Part shown: one piece after another, positions 15,892 to 24,410 of the stretch
How positions within the stretch are numbered: position 1 is the first letter of the stretch
Layout: every line of letters begins with the position of its first letter
NCBI RefSeq assembly: GCF_014108865.1
Contig: NZ_CP053928.1
Location: 1,488,001 to 1,552,000 of the forward strand
Origin: Nocardioides sp. WS12
GTDB lineage: Bacteria; Actinomycetota; Actinomycetes; Propionibacteriales; Nocardioidaceae
Direction of reading: 5' to 3'
DNA: 64,000 nucleotides
Notes under the pieces: generated by a model
Databases searched by the model: none
What the model was told of the DNA's origin: nothing
Seen by the model: only the letters and a program-made list of their open reading frames with translations
Made by a program: the position numbers and the translations under genes

Positions 15892-17171
15892 CCGCTGTGG
15901 TCCCGTCCGAGTCCGAGGTCCAGGAAGGCGGCAGCCGGTACGACCGGCTGATCCAGCCGGCCCGGGTGCACGGCACTCTCTACACCGACCCGTCGATCTT
16001 CGCCGAGGAGCTGCGCAAGATCTGGCACAAGACCTGGGTCTTCGTCGGCCACGAGAGCGAGGTGCCGCAGGTCAACGACTACGTCCGCAAGCAGCTCGCC
16101 GACCAGGACGTCGTGATGACCCGCGACAAGGAGGGTGAGGTCCACCTCCTGATCAACCGGTGCGCGCACCGCGGTCTCCAGGTCTGCGACGACAAGGCAG
16201 GCAACTCCAGCTCCTTCCGGTGCCCGTACCACGGCTGGACCTACCGCAACACGGGCGAGCTGCTCGGCTACCCCTACAACAAGGGGTACGGCGGCAAGAA
16301 GCAGCTGCCGCTCGGCATGGGCAAGGTGGCCCGCGTCGCGTCGTACCAGGGCTTCGTCTTCGGCAGCCTCGCCGCCGAGGGCCAGAGCCTCGAGGACCAC
16401 CTCGGCGCCGCGAAGGGCGAGATCGACCGGCTCGTCGGCCTCTCCCCGGAGGGCAAGGTGTCGCTGGATGCCGGTTGGCTGCGCCACAAGACCCGCTCCA
16501 ACTGGAAGTTCCTCGCCGAGAACGAGACCGACGGCTACCACCCGCAGTTCGTGCACGGCTCGATCTTCGGTGTGACCGGCAGCCCGATCGGCGAGCTCTA
16601 CAGCGACAACTCGACAGCCGTCACCCGCAACCTCGGGGACGGGCACAGCGAGAACGACCTGCGCCCGGAGTTCCGCGGGTTCGCGGAGCCGATGCGCTGG
16701 TTCGGGACGACCCCCGACCGGGTGCCCAACTACGTGGCAGCCATGAAGGAAGCGCACGGCGAGGACGCCGATCGCCTCATGATCGAGGGCGCGCCCCACG
16801 TGATGATCTTCCCCAACCTGTTCATCGCCGAGATCCAGGTCTTCAACATCCAGCCGGTCGCCGTCGGCGAGTGCGTCCAGTACGCCACCGCCGTGCAGTT
16901 CGACGGCGGCCACGAGCTCAACATGCGGATGGTGTCGCAGTCGATCGGTTCGGTCGGTCCGGCGGGCATGCTGCTCGCCGACGACACCGAGATGTACGAG
17001 CGCAACCAGCGCGGGGTGGCGATGGCCGACCCCGAGTGGCTCGACGTACGGCGTGGGCTGCACCGCGAGAGCGTCGACGAGGACGGCTTCACGATCGGCA
17101 CCGCGACCGACGAGACCGGGATGCGCGGGTTCTGGAACCACTACAAGTCGCTGATGGAGGCGGAAGACTGA
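15888..17171 (+). CDS. Rieske aromatic-ring-hydroxylating dioxygenase, alpha subunit
   Basis: 427-aa catalytic subunit. The Rieske [2Fe-2S] ligands are C92-x-H94 (RCAHRG) and C112-x2-H115 (CPYHGW). The mononuclear iron site is H218-x4-H223 (GYHPQFVH) with the acid near D365/D366 (LLADDTEMYER), so all iron ligands are present. It would insert O2 to make a cis-dihydrodiol or hydroxylate a ring. The start is coupled to the ligase (ATGA) and the stop to the beta subunit (TGATG). No ferredoxin or reductase is in this operon; candidates are at 28950 and 29144. The substrate is unassigned. Length fits the cumate/salicylate/benzoate-type range. Confidence 0.93.
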   Translation: MTAVVPSESEVQEGGSRYDRLIQPARVHGTLYTDPSIFAEELRKIWHKTWVFVGHESEVPQVNDYVRKQLADQDVVMTRDKEGEVHLLINRCAHRGLQVCDDKAGNSSSFRCPYHGWTYRNTGELLGYPYNKGYGGKKQLPLGMGKVARVASYQGFVFGSLAAEGQSLEDHLGAAKGEIDRLVGLSPEGKVSLDAGWLRHKTRSNWKFLAENETDGYHPQFVHGSIFGVTGSPIGELYSDNSTAVTRNLGDGHSENDLRPEFRGFAEPMRWFGTTPDRVPNYVAAMKEAHGEDADRLMIEGAPHVMIFPNLFIAEIQVFNIQPVAVGECVQYATAVQFDGGHELNMRMVSQSIGSVGPAGMLLADDTEMYERNQRGVAMADPEWLDVRRGLHRESVDEDGFTIGTATDETGMRGFWNHYKSLMEAED

Positions 17172-17731
17172 TGGCTCAGCAGACGATCGAGCAAGGGCTG
17201 CCGCCGCGCCCCGACAACGGCACGGAGTTGCTGGACGTCCCGGACGGGTGGGAGGCCCGGGAAGTCGAACAGTTCCTCTACCGCGAAGCACGGCTCGCCG
17301 ACGAGAACGACTACGACGGCTGGGAGGCGCTGTGGACCGACGACGCGATCTACTGGGTGCCGGTCGACGGTGAGGGTGACCACCCGCGGACGACGGTGTC
17401 GATCATCTTCGACAACCGCAGCCGCATCTCGACGCGGATGAAGCAGGTGAAGACGGGCAAGCGCTACGCGCAGGCACCGCCGTCCAACCTGCGTCGCATC
17501 ATCGGCAACGTCGAGCTCCTCGGCGGTCGGGCGAACGCGGAGGGCGGTGTCGACATCGAGATCGGCGCCAACGTGCTGGCGTTCGAGTCGCGTCCGCGCG
17601 GCAACACCCTGTGGGGCGGTCGTACGACGTACCGCCTGCGTCGCGTCGACGGCCAGATCCTGCTCGCCTACAAGAAGGTCGTCCTGGTCGACAACGAGCA
17701 AGCCGTGCCCACGCTCGGCTTCCTGATCTGA
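17171..17731 (+). CDS. Rieske dioxygenase beta (small) subunit
   Basis: 186-aa ring-hydroxylating beta subunit of the NTF2-like fold, which supports the alpha3beta3 assembly and has no catalytic metal. The typical sequence includes VEQFLYREARLADENDYDGWEALWTDDAIYWVP, the NRSRI segment, and the ending YKKVVLVDNEQAVPTLGFLI. The ATG at 17171 overlaps the alpha stop (TGATG). Pairing of alpha and beta genes supports a true multicomponent dioxygenase rather than an alpha-only Rieske oxygenase. Confidence 0.92.
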   Translation: MAQQTIEQGLPPRPDNGTELLDVPDGWEAREVEQFLYREARLADENDYDGWEALWTDDAIYWVPVDGEGDHPRTTVSIIFDNRSRISTRMKQVKTGKRYAQAPPSNLRRIIGNVELLGGRANAEGGVDIEIGANVLAFESRPRGNTLWGGRTTYRLRRVDGQILLAYKKVVLVDNEQAVPTLGFLI

Positions 17732-17741
17732 GGAATGCGCC

Positions 17742-18029
17742 ATGACCGAGACCCACCCCGCCGCAGCCGACGGCCCGCGCCACGACATCCGGTTCGACGA
17801 GACCTCGGGAGCGGTCACGATCGGCGCCGGCAAGGTGGTCGAGAGCGAGTTCGCCTCCGTGGCGATCAAGCTCGACCAGGACGGCAACTCCGTCCGGTTG
17901 CGCGTCGAAGACCTGCGCACGGGGCGCGTCCGGTTCCTCGACGCGCTCGAACTGGAATCGCTGGTGTGGCTGGGCGAGGGGCATCTCACCCAGTTGCTCG
18001 ACCCGTCGCACGAGCGGTGGCGTGGGTGA
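17742..18029 (+). CDS. small protein of unknown function in oxygenase operon
   Basis: 95-aa soluble, acidic protein that I do not recognise with certainty. It has no signal peptide, membrane helix or cysteine. The middle reads KVVESEFASVAIKLDQDGNSV and the end RFLDALELESLVWLGEGHL, suggesting a small beta-rich fold closed by a helix. I believe similar short proteins accompany actinobacterial ring-hydroxylating dioxygenases, sometimes labelled dihydrodiol dehydrogenase, but it is far too short to be one and has no Rossmann motif. It begins 10 bases after the beta-subunit stop and overlaps the CoA-transferase start (GTGA). An assembly or regulatory accessory of the oxygenase is possible. Confidence 0.78.
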   Translation: MTETHPAAADGPRHDIRFDETSGAVTIGAGKVVESEFASVAIKLDQDGNSVRLRVEDLRTGRVRFLDALELESLVWLGEGHLTQLLDPSHERWRG

Positions 18030-19291
18030 GCGAGCACAACCCGGCTGCCCTTGACCTGGCGCGCTACGTCCGGCCTGGGGACACGATCACCTGGGGGCAG
18101 ACCTGCGCCGAGCCGACCACCCTGGTCGAACTGCTCGTACAACAGGCTGACCGGATCGGGCAGCTGCGCTGCTTTGTCGGGATCCCGGCGCAGTCGGCGC
18201 TGACGGCGGACACCGTCCCGGACTCGTTGACCGTGCATTCCTACTGCGGCGCCGGCAGCAACGCCCGCCTGCACGCTGCCGAGCGGCTCGAGATCTGGCC
18301 CGTGCACTACTCGACGCTGCCCGCGCTGCTGTCCGGTGGTGACTTCCACTGCGACGTCGTCCTCGTCCAGGTCTCGCCGCCCGACGAGCAGGGTCGCCAC
18401 AGTCTCGGTCTGGGTGATGACTACTTCTCTGCCGCGATCGACACGGCGCGCGTGGTGATCGCCGAGATCAACGACCAGGTGCCCTTCACGCAGGGGGCTC
18501 GCACGCTGACGGCCGACCAGTGGGCCGCGGCGATCCACACCTCGCGTCCGCCCGGTGAACTGCCCACGCCTCCCGTCGGTGACGACACCCGAGCCGTTGC
18601 CCGTCGGGTCGCGCAGCTGGTGCCGGACGGCGCCACTCTCCAGTTCGGTATCGGTGCCCTGCCGGAAGCCGTGCTTGCGGAGCTTCATGGCCACCGCGAT
18701 CTCGGCATCCACTCGGGCATCATCAACGACACCGCGATGCGCCTGATCGAGTCGGGGGCCGCCAACGGATCCCGTAAGACCAACGATCCCGGCGTTGCCG
18801 TGGGTGGGCTCTTCGGCGGGACCCGCGCACTGTTCCAGTGGGCGCACCACAACTCCGCCGTCCAGCTGCGACCGACGTCCTACACGCACGACCCCGCCGT
18901 CCTGGCTTCGTCCTACCAGCTCGTCGCGATCAACGCGGCGATCGAGGTGGACCTGACCGGGCAGGTCAACTCCGAGCTCGCCGGCGGGCGATACGTCGGC
19001 GCGGTCGGCGGTGCCGTCGACTTCCTCCGTGGGGCCGACCGATCCTCCGGAGGCATCCCGATCGTGGCGCTCCCGTCGCTCGCCCGCGGGCAGAGCCGGA
19101 TCGTCAACCGTCTCTCGGGTCCGGTCTCGACGCCCCGGTCCGAGGGTCTCGTCATCGTGACCGACCACGGTGTCGCGGATCTCCGCGGTGCCACCTTGAG
19201 CCAGCGGGTCGAGCGGATGATCGCCGTCGCCGACCCGGCCCACCGAGCAGACCTCGATGCCCACGCCGACAGCGTGCTGGCGTCGGCCTAG
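18026..19291 (+). CDS. acetyl-CoA hydrolase/CoA-transferase family protein
   Basis: 421-aa class I CoA-transferase resembling 4-hydroxybutyrate CoA-transferase and acetyl-CoA hydrolase. The N-terminal domain starts at ARYVRPGDTITWGQ, the glycine-rich loop is LQFGIGALPEAVL, and the likely catalytic Glu lies in NAAIEVDLTGQVNSE. The closing segment LVIVTDHGVADLRGATLSQRVERM is family-typical. GTG 18026 overlaps the small protein's stop (GTGA). It would move CoA between carboxylates, giving ATP-free activation of a pathway acid beside the ATP-dependent ligase in the same operon. Confidence 0.9.
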   Translation: MSEHNPAALDLARYVRPGDTITWGQTCAEPTTLVELLVQQADRIGQLRCFVGIPAQSALTADTVPDSLTVHSYCGAGSNARLHAAERLEIWPVHYSTLPALLSGGDFHCDVVLVQVSPPDEQGRHSLGLGDDYFSAAIDTARVVIAEINDQVPFTQGARTLTADQWAAAIHTSRPPGELPTPPVGDDTRAVARRVAQLVPDGATLQFGIGALPEAVLAELHGHRDLGIHSGIINDTAMRLIESGAANGSRKTNDPGVAVGGLFGGTRALFQWAHHNSAVQLRPTSYTHDPAVLASSYQLVAINAAIEVDLTGQVNSELAGGRYVGAVGGAVDFLRGADRSSGGIPIVALPSLARGQSRIVNRLSGPVSTPRSEGLVIVTDHGVADLRGATLSQRVERMIAVADPAHRADLDAHADSVLASA

Positions 19292-19300
19292 GAGAACCTC

Positions 19301-20521
19301 ATGACCAGTTTGAGACGCGTCGCCATCGTCGGTCCCGTACGCACCGCGGTCGGCACCTTCGGTGGGACACTGCAGCCAGTCCGTGCCGAAGATCTCGCCG
19401 CTGACGTGATCCGCGCTCTCGTGGAGCGAACGGGCGTCGACCCGACGGGGATCGAGGACGTGGCCTTCGCCCAGTCCTACTCCAACTCCGAAGCGCCGTG
19501 CATCGGCCGTTGGGCCGCGCTGGCCGCGGGCCTGCCGATTGAGGTGCCCGGCTTCCAGATCGACCGTCGCTGCGGCGGTGGATTGCAGGCCGTCATCACC
19601 GCGGCGATGACGGTGCAGACCGGCGCGGCCGATGTCGTCATCGCTGGTGGCGTTGAGTCGATGAGCAACATCGAGCACTACACGACCACGGCCCGATGGG
19701 GCTCGCGCTCGGGCAACCAGACCCTCTATGACCGCCTCGACCGCGGACGGGAACGCTCCCAGCCCGAGGAGCGATTCGGTCCGATCAGCGGGATGATTGA
19801 GACCGCTGAGAACCTGGCCACCCACTACGGCATCAGCCGCGAGGAGGCCGATGCCTTCTCCGTGCGCAGCCACGCGAACGCCGCGGCAGCCTGGGAGTCG
19901 GGTGTCTTCGCCGACGAAGTGGTCTCCGTCTCGGTCCCGCAGCGTCGTGGGGACGCCGTGGTCTTTGACCGGGACGAGGGCATTCGTCCGGAGTCGACCC
20001 TGGAAACCCTCGGTCGGCTCCGGGCGATCAGCCCCGGCGGCACGGTGACCGCCGGCAACGCCGCCCAGCAGAACGATGCCGCCGCGGCCTGTCTGGTCGT
20101 GGCCGAGGACAAGCTCGAGGAGCTCGGCCTCGAGCCGATCGCCTGGTTCGAGGGCTGGGCCGCCGCCGGCGTCGAGCCGTCGATGATGGGCATCGGACCC
20201 GTTGCCGCAGTGCAGCGCCTCTTCGCACGCACCGGCGTCACCTTCGACGACCTGGACCTGATCGAGATCAACGAGGCGTTCGCGGTGCAGGTCCTGGCTG
20301 TCCTGGCCGGCTGGGGCGTGAAGCTCGACGAAGTCGACAGCCGCCTCAACGTCAACGGCTCCGGCATCTCGCTCGGACACCCGATCGGTGCCACCGGCGT
20401 GCGGATCCTCACCACCATGCTGCACGAACTCGACCGTCGCCGCGGCGGCCTCGCACTCGAGACCATGTGCATCGGTGGCGGCCAGGGCATCGCCGCGCTG
20501 TTCCGCGGTGTCCACGGATGA
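19301..20521 (+). CDS. acetyl-CoA C-acetyltransferase (thiolase)
   Basis: 406-aa thiolase with a complete active site: C91 (DRRCGGGLQAV), His in SLGHPIGATGVRIL and Cys in ETMCIGGGQGIAAL. It cleaves a 3-oxoacyl-CoA. The gene starts 9 bases after the CoA-transferase stop with AGGAG just upstream, and its stop overlaps the HMGS-like gene (ATGA). It is one of three thiolase-superfamily genes in a row, which argues for at least two distinct C-C cleavage steps. The long insertion around HYTTTARWGSRSGNQTLYDRL is usual in degradative thiolases. Confidence 0.92.
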   Translation: MTSLRRVAIVGPVRTAVGTFGGTLQPVRAEDLAADVIRALVERTGVDPTGIEDVAFAQSYSNSEAPCIGRWAALAAGLPIEVPGFQIDRRCGGGLQAVITAAMTVQTGAADVVIAGGVESMSNIEHYTTTARWGSRSGNQTLYDRLDRGRERSQPEERFGPISGMIETAENLATHYGISREEADAFSVRSHANAAAAWESGVFADEVVSVSVPQRRGDAVVFDRDEGIRPESTLETLGRLRAISPGGTVTAGNAAQQNDAAAACLVVAEDKLEELGLEPIAWFEGWAAAGVEPSMMGIGPVAAVQRLFARTGVTFDDLDLIEINEAFAVQVLAVLAGWGVKLDEVDSRLNVNGSGISLGHPIGATGVRILTTMLHELDRRRGGLALETMCIGGGQGIAALFRGVHG

Positions 20522-21861
20522 GCGGCGCAGCGATCGGTCTGGTGGGCTACGGCGCCTACCTGCCGTCGTACCGCCTCGGGAGTGACAGTGGGGTCCGCGG
20601 GACGCGGGTCGTCGCGTCCTTCGACGAGGACGCCACGACGATGGCCGTCGAAGCCGCGCGCGAGCTCGTCCGCACCGCGCCGGGTTCGTTGTGGTGGGCG
20701 AGTACTTCGCCGCCGTACCTCGACAAGACGAACGCCGCTGCGGTGCATGCCGCGCTGCGGCTCCCCTCGGCGGTGCCGGCTGCGGATCTCGTTGGATCGG
20801 CGCGATCGACCTTCGCGGGTGTCCGCGCCGCGCTGGCATCGGGCGGCCTGGTGGTCGCGGCCGACGTCCGGATCGGCAAGCCGGGCTCCGCGGACGAGAA
20901 GTCCGGTGGCGACGGCGCTGCCGCCCTCCTGTTCGGCGAGAGCGATCTGATTGCCGAGGTCCTCGGTGTCGCGAGCGAGACCCTCGAAGTGCTGGACCGC
21001 TGGCGCGACCCGCAACGCACGACGGGCGAGCAGTGGGAGGAACGCTTCGGCTTCGAGCAGTACGCCGACCTGGTCCGTGCCGTGGCCGCGCGGCTGCTCG
21101 ACGAGGCCGGTCTGGCCGAGGCCGACCACGTCGTCGTCACGAGCGGGAACTCGGGAATCACCAAGCGGGCCGGGGCTCTCGTCAAGGGCGCCCTGTCGTC
21201 GAGCGGGTCGCCGATCGGCTTCTCCGGATCAGTGGACCCGTTGCTCGGTCTGGCTGCCGTGCTCGATGTCGCAGGTCCGGGGGAGACCGTGCTGGTGCTG
21301 TCGGCCGTCGACGGTTGTGACGGACTGCTGCTGCGCACCACGGACCTGCTCCCGACTCGTCGCGCCGGGCGGACCGTTGCCGACCAGATCGCAGCCGGGC
21401 GTGCGATTCCCTACCCGACATACCTCTCCTGGCGAGGACTGCTCGATCGCGAACTGCCCCGCCGCCCCGAGCCGGACCGGCCTGCCGGACCGCCGTCGGC
21501 GCGCGCCAGTGCGTGGAAGTTCGGCTTCGGCGGCACGCGGTGCATCGAGTGCGGCTTCGTCCACGTGCCGCCGTTGCGGGTGTGCCGGTCGTGCAGTGCG
21601 GTCGACGCGATGGAGACCGTGTCGCTGGCCGATCGCACCGGCACCGTGGCCACGTTCACCATCGACCGTCTGGCCTTCTCGCCCTCGCCTCCGGTGATTG
21701 ATGTGGTGGTCGACTTCGAGGGCGGTGGACGGACCACGCTCGAAGTGGCCGATGCCGACCCGGACCGGGTTGATGTCGGCTCCGAGGTGTCGCTGGTGTT
21801 CCGTCGGTTGTTCACCGCGGGCGCCGTGCACAACTACTTCTGGAAGGCACGGGTCCGCTGA
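20518..21861 (+). CDS. HMG-CoA-synthase-like protein fused to DUF35 OB-fold domain
   Basis: 447-aa two-part protein. Residues about 1-320 have the thiolase superfamily fold of HMG-CoA synthase/KAS III (GLVGYGAYLPSYRL start). Residues about 335-447 form a DUF35 domain: a zinc ribbon C342-x2-C345-x10-C356-x2-C359, then an OB-fold ending HNYFWKARVR. The place of the synthase nucleophile reads DLVGSARSTFAG and shows no Cys, so classical condensation chemistry is unlikely. DUF35 proteins partner thiolase-like enzymes, for example the Ltp2 aldolase of steroid side-chain degradation and the archaeal thiolase/HMG-CoA synthase complex. It is coupled to the thiolases on both sides. I infer a complex with the 21861 product. 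Confidence 0.85.
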   Translation: MSGAAIGLVGYGAYLPSYRLGSDSGVRGTRVVASFDEDATTMAVEAARELVRTAPGSLWWASTSPPYLDKTNAAAVHAALRLPSAVPAADLVGSARSTFAGVRAALASGGLVVAADVRIGKPGSADEKSGGDGAAALLFGESDLIAEVLGVASETLEVLDRWRDPQRTTGEQWEERFGFEQYADLVRAVAARLLDEAGLAEADHVVVTSGNSGITKRAGALVKGALSSSGSPIGFSGSVDPLLGLAAVLDVAGPGETVLVLSAVDGCDGLLLRTTDLLPTRRAGRTVADQIAAGRAIPYPTYLSWRGLLDRELPRRPEPDRPAGPPSARASAWKFGFGGTRCIECGFVHVPPLRVCRSCSAVDAMETVSLADRTGTVATFTIDRLAFSPSPPVIDVVVDFEGGGRTTLEVADADPDRVDVGSEVSLVFRRLFTAGAVHNYFWKARVR

Positions 21862-23051
21862 TGGCCAGCAAGGGAATCAAGGACGCCGTCGCCATCGTCG
21901 GCATGGGTTGTACTCGGTTCGGCGAGCGCTGGGAGTCCTCCACCGATGACCTGCTGATCGAAGCCGTGGGGGAGGCGCTCGACTCCGCAGGGGTGCAGCG
22001 TGACGACATCGACGCCTGGTGGCTGGGCACCCTGGGTTCGGGCCAGAGCGGACTGACGCTCAGCCGACCGCTGGGGATCGATTACAAGCCGGTCACCCGT
22101 GTCGAGAACTACTGCGCCACGGGATCCGAGTCCTTCCGCAATGCCTGCTACGCCGTCGCCTCCGGTGCCTACGACCGGGTGGTGGCCGTGGGTGTCGAGA
22201 AGCTCAAGGACTCCGGTTTCTCGGGGCTCCTGCGTGCCGATCCGCCCTCGGACGGCACTGCCGCAGAACTCTCGCTCACGGCCCCGGCAGCCTTCTCGCT
22301 GCTGGACCCGGCCTACACCGCGAAGTACGGCGTCGATCCGATCGCGATGCGCGAGGCGATGACGCACGTCGCGTGGAAGAACCATGTCAACGGCGCCCGC
22401 AATCCCAAGGCGCAGTTCCGCAAGGAGGTCTCCCGCGAGACCATCGAAGGTGCGCTGAAGGTCGCCGGGCGACTCGGCATCTTCGACTGTTCAGGCGTCT
22501 CTGACGGTGCGGCCGCAGCGATGATCGTCCGTGCCGAGGATGCCTACGACTACACGGACCGCCCGATCTTCGTGAAGGCCCTGGCCCTGGCCTCCGGCCC
22601 GATGCGCGGTGGACTCGACCCGGCGTACGACTTCACCACGTTCCCCGAGGTCGTCCACTCCGCTGCGGACGCCTACGCGCAGGCAGGGATCACCGATCCG
22701 CGCTCGCAACTGTCGCTCGCCGAGGTGCACGACTGCTTCACCCCGACCGAGATCGTGCTGATGGAGGACCTCGGGTTCGCCGACCGCGGCCAGGCCTGGA
22801 AGGACGTCCTGGCGGGCGAGTTCGACGCCGACGGCCGCCTGGCCGTCAACGTCGACGGTGGGCTCAAGTCGTTCGGCCACCCGGTCGGTGCGAGTGGCCT
22901 GCGGATGCTCTACGAAGCCTTCCTGCAGTTGCGCGGCGACGCGGGGGAGCGGCAGCTCGGCGACCCCCGCCTTGCGTTGACCCACAACCTGGGAGGCCGC
23001 CCCGGCGGCTGCGTGTCGTTCGTGTCCGTGGTGGGCAACGAGCGCGGCTGA
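21861..23051 (+). CDS. lipid-transfer-protein-type thiolase
   Basis: 396-aa thiolase-like protein of the SCPx/Ltp branch. A reactive-type Cys lies at C85 (ENYCATGSESFRNAC). LAEVHDCFTPTEIVLMEDLGF and SFGHPVGASGLRMLYEAF provide the family's second set of residues, and it ends NLGGRPGGCVSFVSVVG. Relatives either cleave 3-oxoacyl-CoA or act as retro-aldolases on tertiary hydroxyacyl-CoA, and many require a DUF35 partner, here fused to the preceding gene. The ATG at 21861 overlaps the upstream stop (TGATG). It is the last gene of the oxygenase operon and faces a convergent flavin oxidase gene 6 bases away. Confidence 0.89.
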   Translation: MASKGIKDAVAIVGMGCTRFGERWESSTDDLLIEAVGEALDSAGVQRDDIDAWWLGTLGSGQSGLTLSRPLGIDYKPVTRVENYCATGSESFRNACYAVASGAYDRVVAVGVEKLKDSGFSGLLRADPPSDGTAAELSLTAPAAFSLLDPAYTAKYGVDPIAMREAMTHVAWKNHVNGARNPKAQFRKEVSRETIEGALKVAGRLGIFDCSGVSDGAAAAMIVRAEDAYDYTDRPIFVKALALASGPMRGGLDPAYDFTTFPEVVHSAADAYAQAGITDPRSQLSLAEVHDCFTPTEIVLMEDLGFADRGQAWKDVLAGEFDADGRLAVNVDGGLKSFGHPVGASGLRMLYEAFLQLRGDAGERQLGDPRLALTHNLGGRPGGCVSFVSVVGNERG

Positions 23052-23057
23052 CCTGCA

Positions 23058-24341
23058 TCAGGTGCGAAGCAGGTCCTCGGCTGCCTGCTCGCCGGATCGC
23101 AGCGCACCCTCGATGCCGGAATGGGTGAGGAAGTCGCCAGCGAGCCGGATCCGCTGCGGCATGCTGTCCCGCGCCGTCTGCATCCGGCGGTAGTGCCCGG
23201 GCACCGGTGCGATCAGGGTCACCGGCCACTCGAACACCTCGGTGAGGTCGGGAGCCGCCGGTCCGAAGGCGCGATCGACGGCGGTGCGGGCGAGCGCGAT
23301 GATGCCGTCCCGATCCCGGTCGCCGACCTGTTCGCGGTCGAGGTAGATGCTGACGGACTGGCCGCCTGGGGGAGTGGATCCCGGTGCGCGTCGATTGTTG
23401 AGCAGGACGCCGTACGTCGCGTGTGGACCGGTCGTGCCCTCGACCACCAGGTCCTGGGCGACGCCGGGCCACGGGTCCGTCCGGTAGCCGAACCAGACGT
23501 GGAAGGCGTGGATCGGCTCGACCGAGTCGAGGGCGTCGAGGACTGCGGTCGGGGCCACCGCGCCGACGAGTTGGCGAGCAGTGAGAACGTCGGTGGCCAC
23601 CACGACGCCGTCCGCTTCGAGGGTTTCGGTCGCCGTACGGACGGCCACCCGGTCGCCGCGCGATGCGATGTCGAGGACGGGCGTGTCCAGGCGGACGTCG
23701 ATGCCTTTGCACAGCCAGTTCACGACCTGCCCAAGCCCGCCGAGCGGGACGTCCAGGGTGGTCCGGTGCGGTTGCTGCAGGAGCGCGCGCGTGAACGCGG
23801 CGCTGATCCGATGGGGGTCCGCTCCGGTGAGTGGCTCCATCAGTGGGCGGATCAGGGCGTGATAGGCCGGATCGCCCATCGATCCCCGCGACCAGTCGGC
23901 CAGGGTCGTGCCGTCGTCCGCGGCGGCGAGCTCGTCCAGGGCGAAGGGCTGCACCCGCGAGCTCAGCACGCCCTGGACTGCGGTCTTCGCGATGCGGGCC
24001 GCGTCCCGCACCCGGAGTTGGGGTTGGCGCAGGAAGGTCCAGGGCCGGTCGTAGCGCACCGGGTTCAGGCGTTCTGTGTCGTCGATGACCGCGGCGAGTG
24101 CCAGCCAGCGGGTCAGGTCGCGGCGGTGTCCGCTGTCGCGGAGGAAGCCGAAGGTGCGGTCGTAGGACCCCATCAGGAAGATCGCGCCGGTGTCGATGGC
24201 GAATCCGTCCCGCTGAAGCGTGCGGGTGCGCCCGCCGACAGCATCCGCCGCCTCCAGGACGATGACCTGCGCGCCGTTGCTCTTCAGCTTGTGTGCTGCT
24301 GCAGCGCCGGCAACGCCGCCGCCGATCACGATCACCTGCAC
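23058..24341 (-). CDS. FAD-dependent amine-oxidase-fold oxidoreductase
   Basis: 427-aa flavoprotein. The FAD-binding VIVIGGGVAGAAAAHKL is at the N-terminus, followed by EAADAVGGRTRTL, and the C-terminal FAD motif RIRLAGDFLTHSGIEGALRSGEQAA closes the fold. The family covers amine oxidases, protoporphyrinogen oxidase and carotenoid desaturases. Substrate desaturation or isomerisation fits the context better than amine oxidation, but this is inference. GTG 24341 has AAGGAGG at 5-base spacing; the open frame extends far upstream without a supported start. It diverges from the SnoaL-crotonase gene across motif A. Confidence 0.87.
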   Translation of the reverse strand: MQVIVIGGGVAGAAAAHKLKSNGAQVIVLEAADAVGGRTRTLQRDGFAIDTGAIFLMGSYDRTFGFLRDSGHRRDLTRWLALAAVIDDTERLNPVRYDRPWTFLRQPQLRVRDAARIAKTAVQGVLSSRVQPFALDELAAADDGTTLADWSRGSMGDPAYHALIRPLMEPLTGADPHRISAAFTRALLQQPHRTTLDVPLGGLGQVVNWLCKGIDVRLDTPVLDIASRGDRVAVRTATETLEADGVVVATDVLTARQLVGAVAPTAVLDALDSVEPIHAFHVWFGYRTDPWPGVAQDLVVEGTTGPHATYGVLLNNRRAPGSTPPGGQSVSIYLDREQVGDRDRDGIIALARTAVDRAFGPAAPDLTEVFEWPVTLIAPVPGHYRRMQTARDSMPQRIRLAGDFLTHSGIEGALRSGEQAAEDLLRT

Positions 24342-24390
24342 GGCGTCCTCCTTGTGGTGTGCATCCCAGGGGCTTGTCCCGCGGTGCGTA

Positions 24391-24406
24391 TTTAATCTAT
24401 ATTCAA
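24391..24406. promoter_or_regulatory. motif A palindrome in divergent promoter
   Basis: TTTAATCTATATTCAA matches the consensus TNNAAT-N4-ATTNNA fully. Its internal TATATT (24398-24403) ends 7 bases before GTG 24411, the spacing of a -10 for a leaderless transcript. It also lies 50 bases upstream of the divergent oxidase start (24341). Confidence 0.68.
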
Positions 24407-24410
24407 TTAG

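Noticed and set aside
17141..20839. Very long open frame (over 1200 codons) on the minus strand opposite the oxygenase operon
   Set aside because: It is antisense to genes with clear catalytic motifs, its translation is low-complexity Arg/Gly/Asp/Val-rich, and long antisense frames are expected in high-GC DNA.
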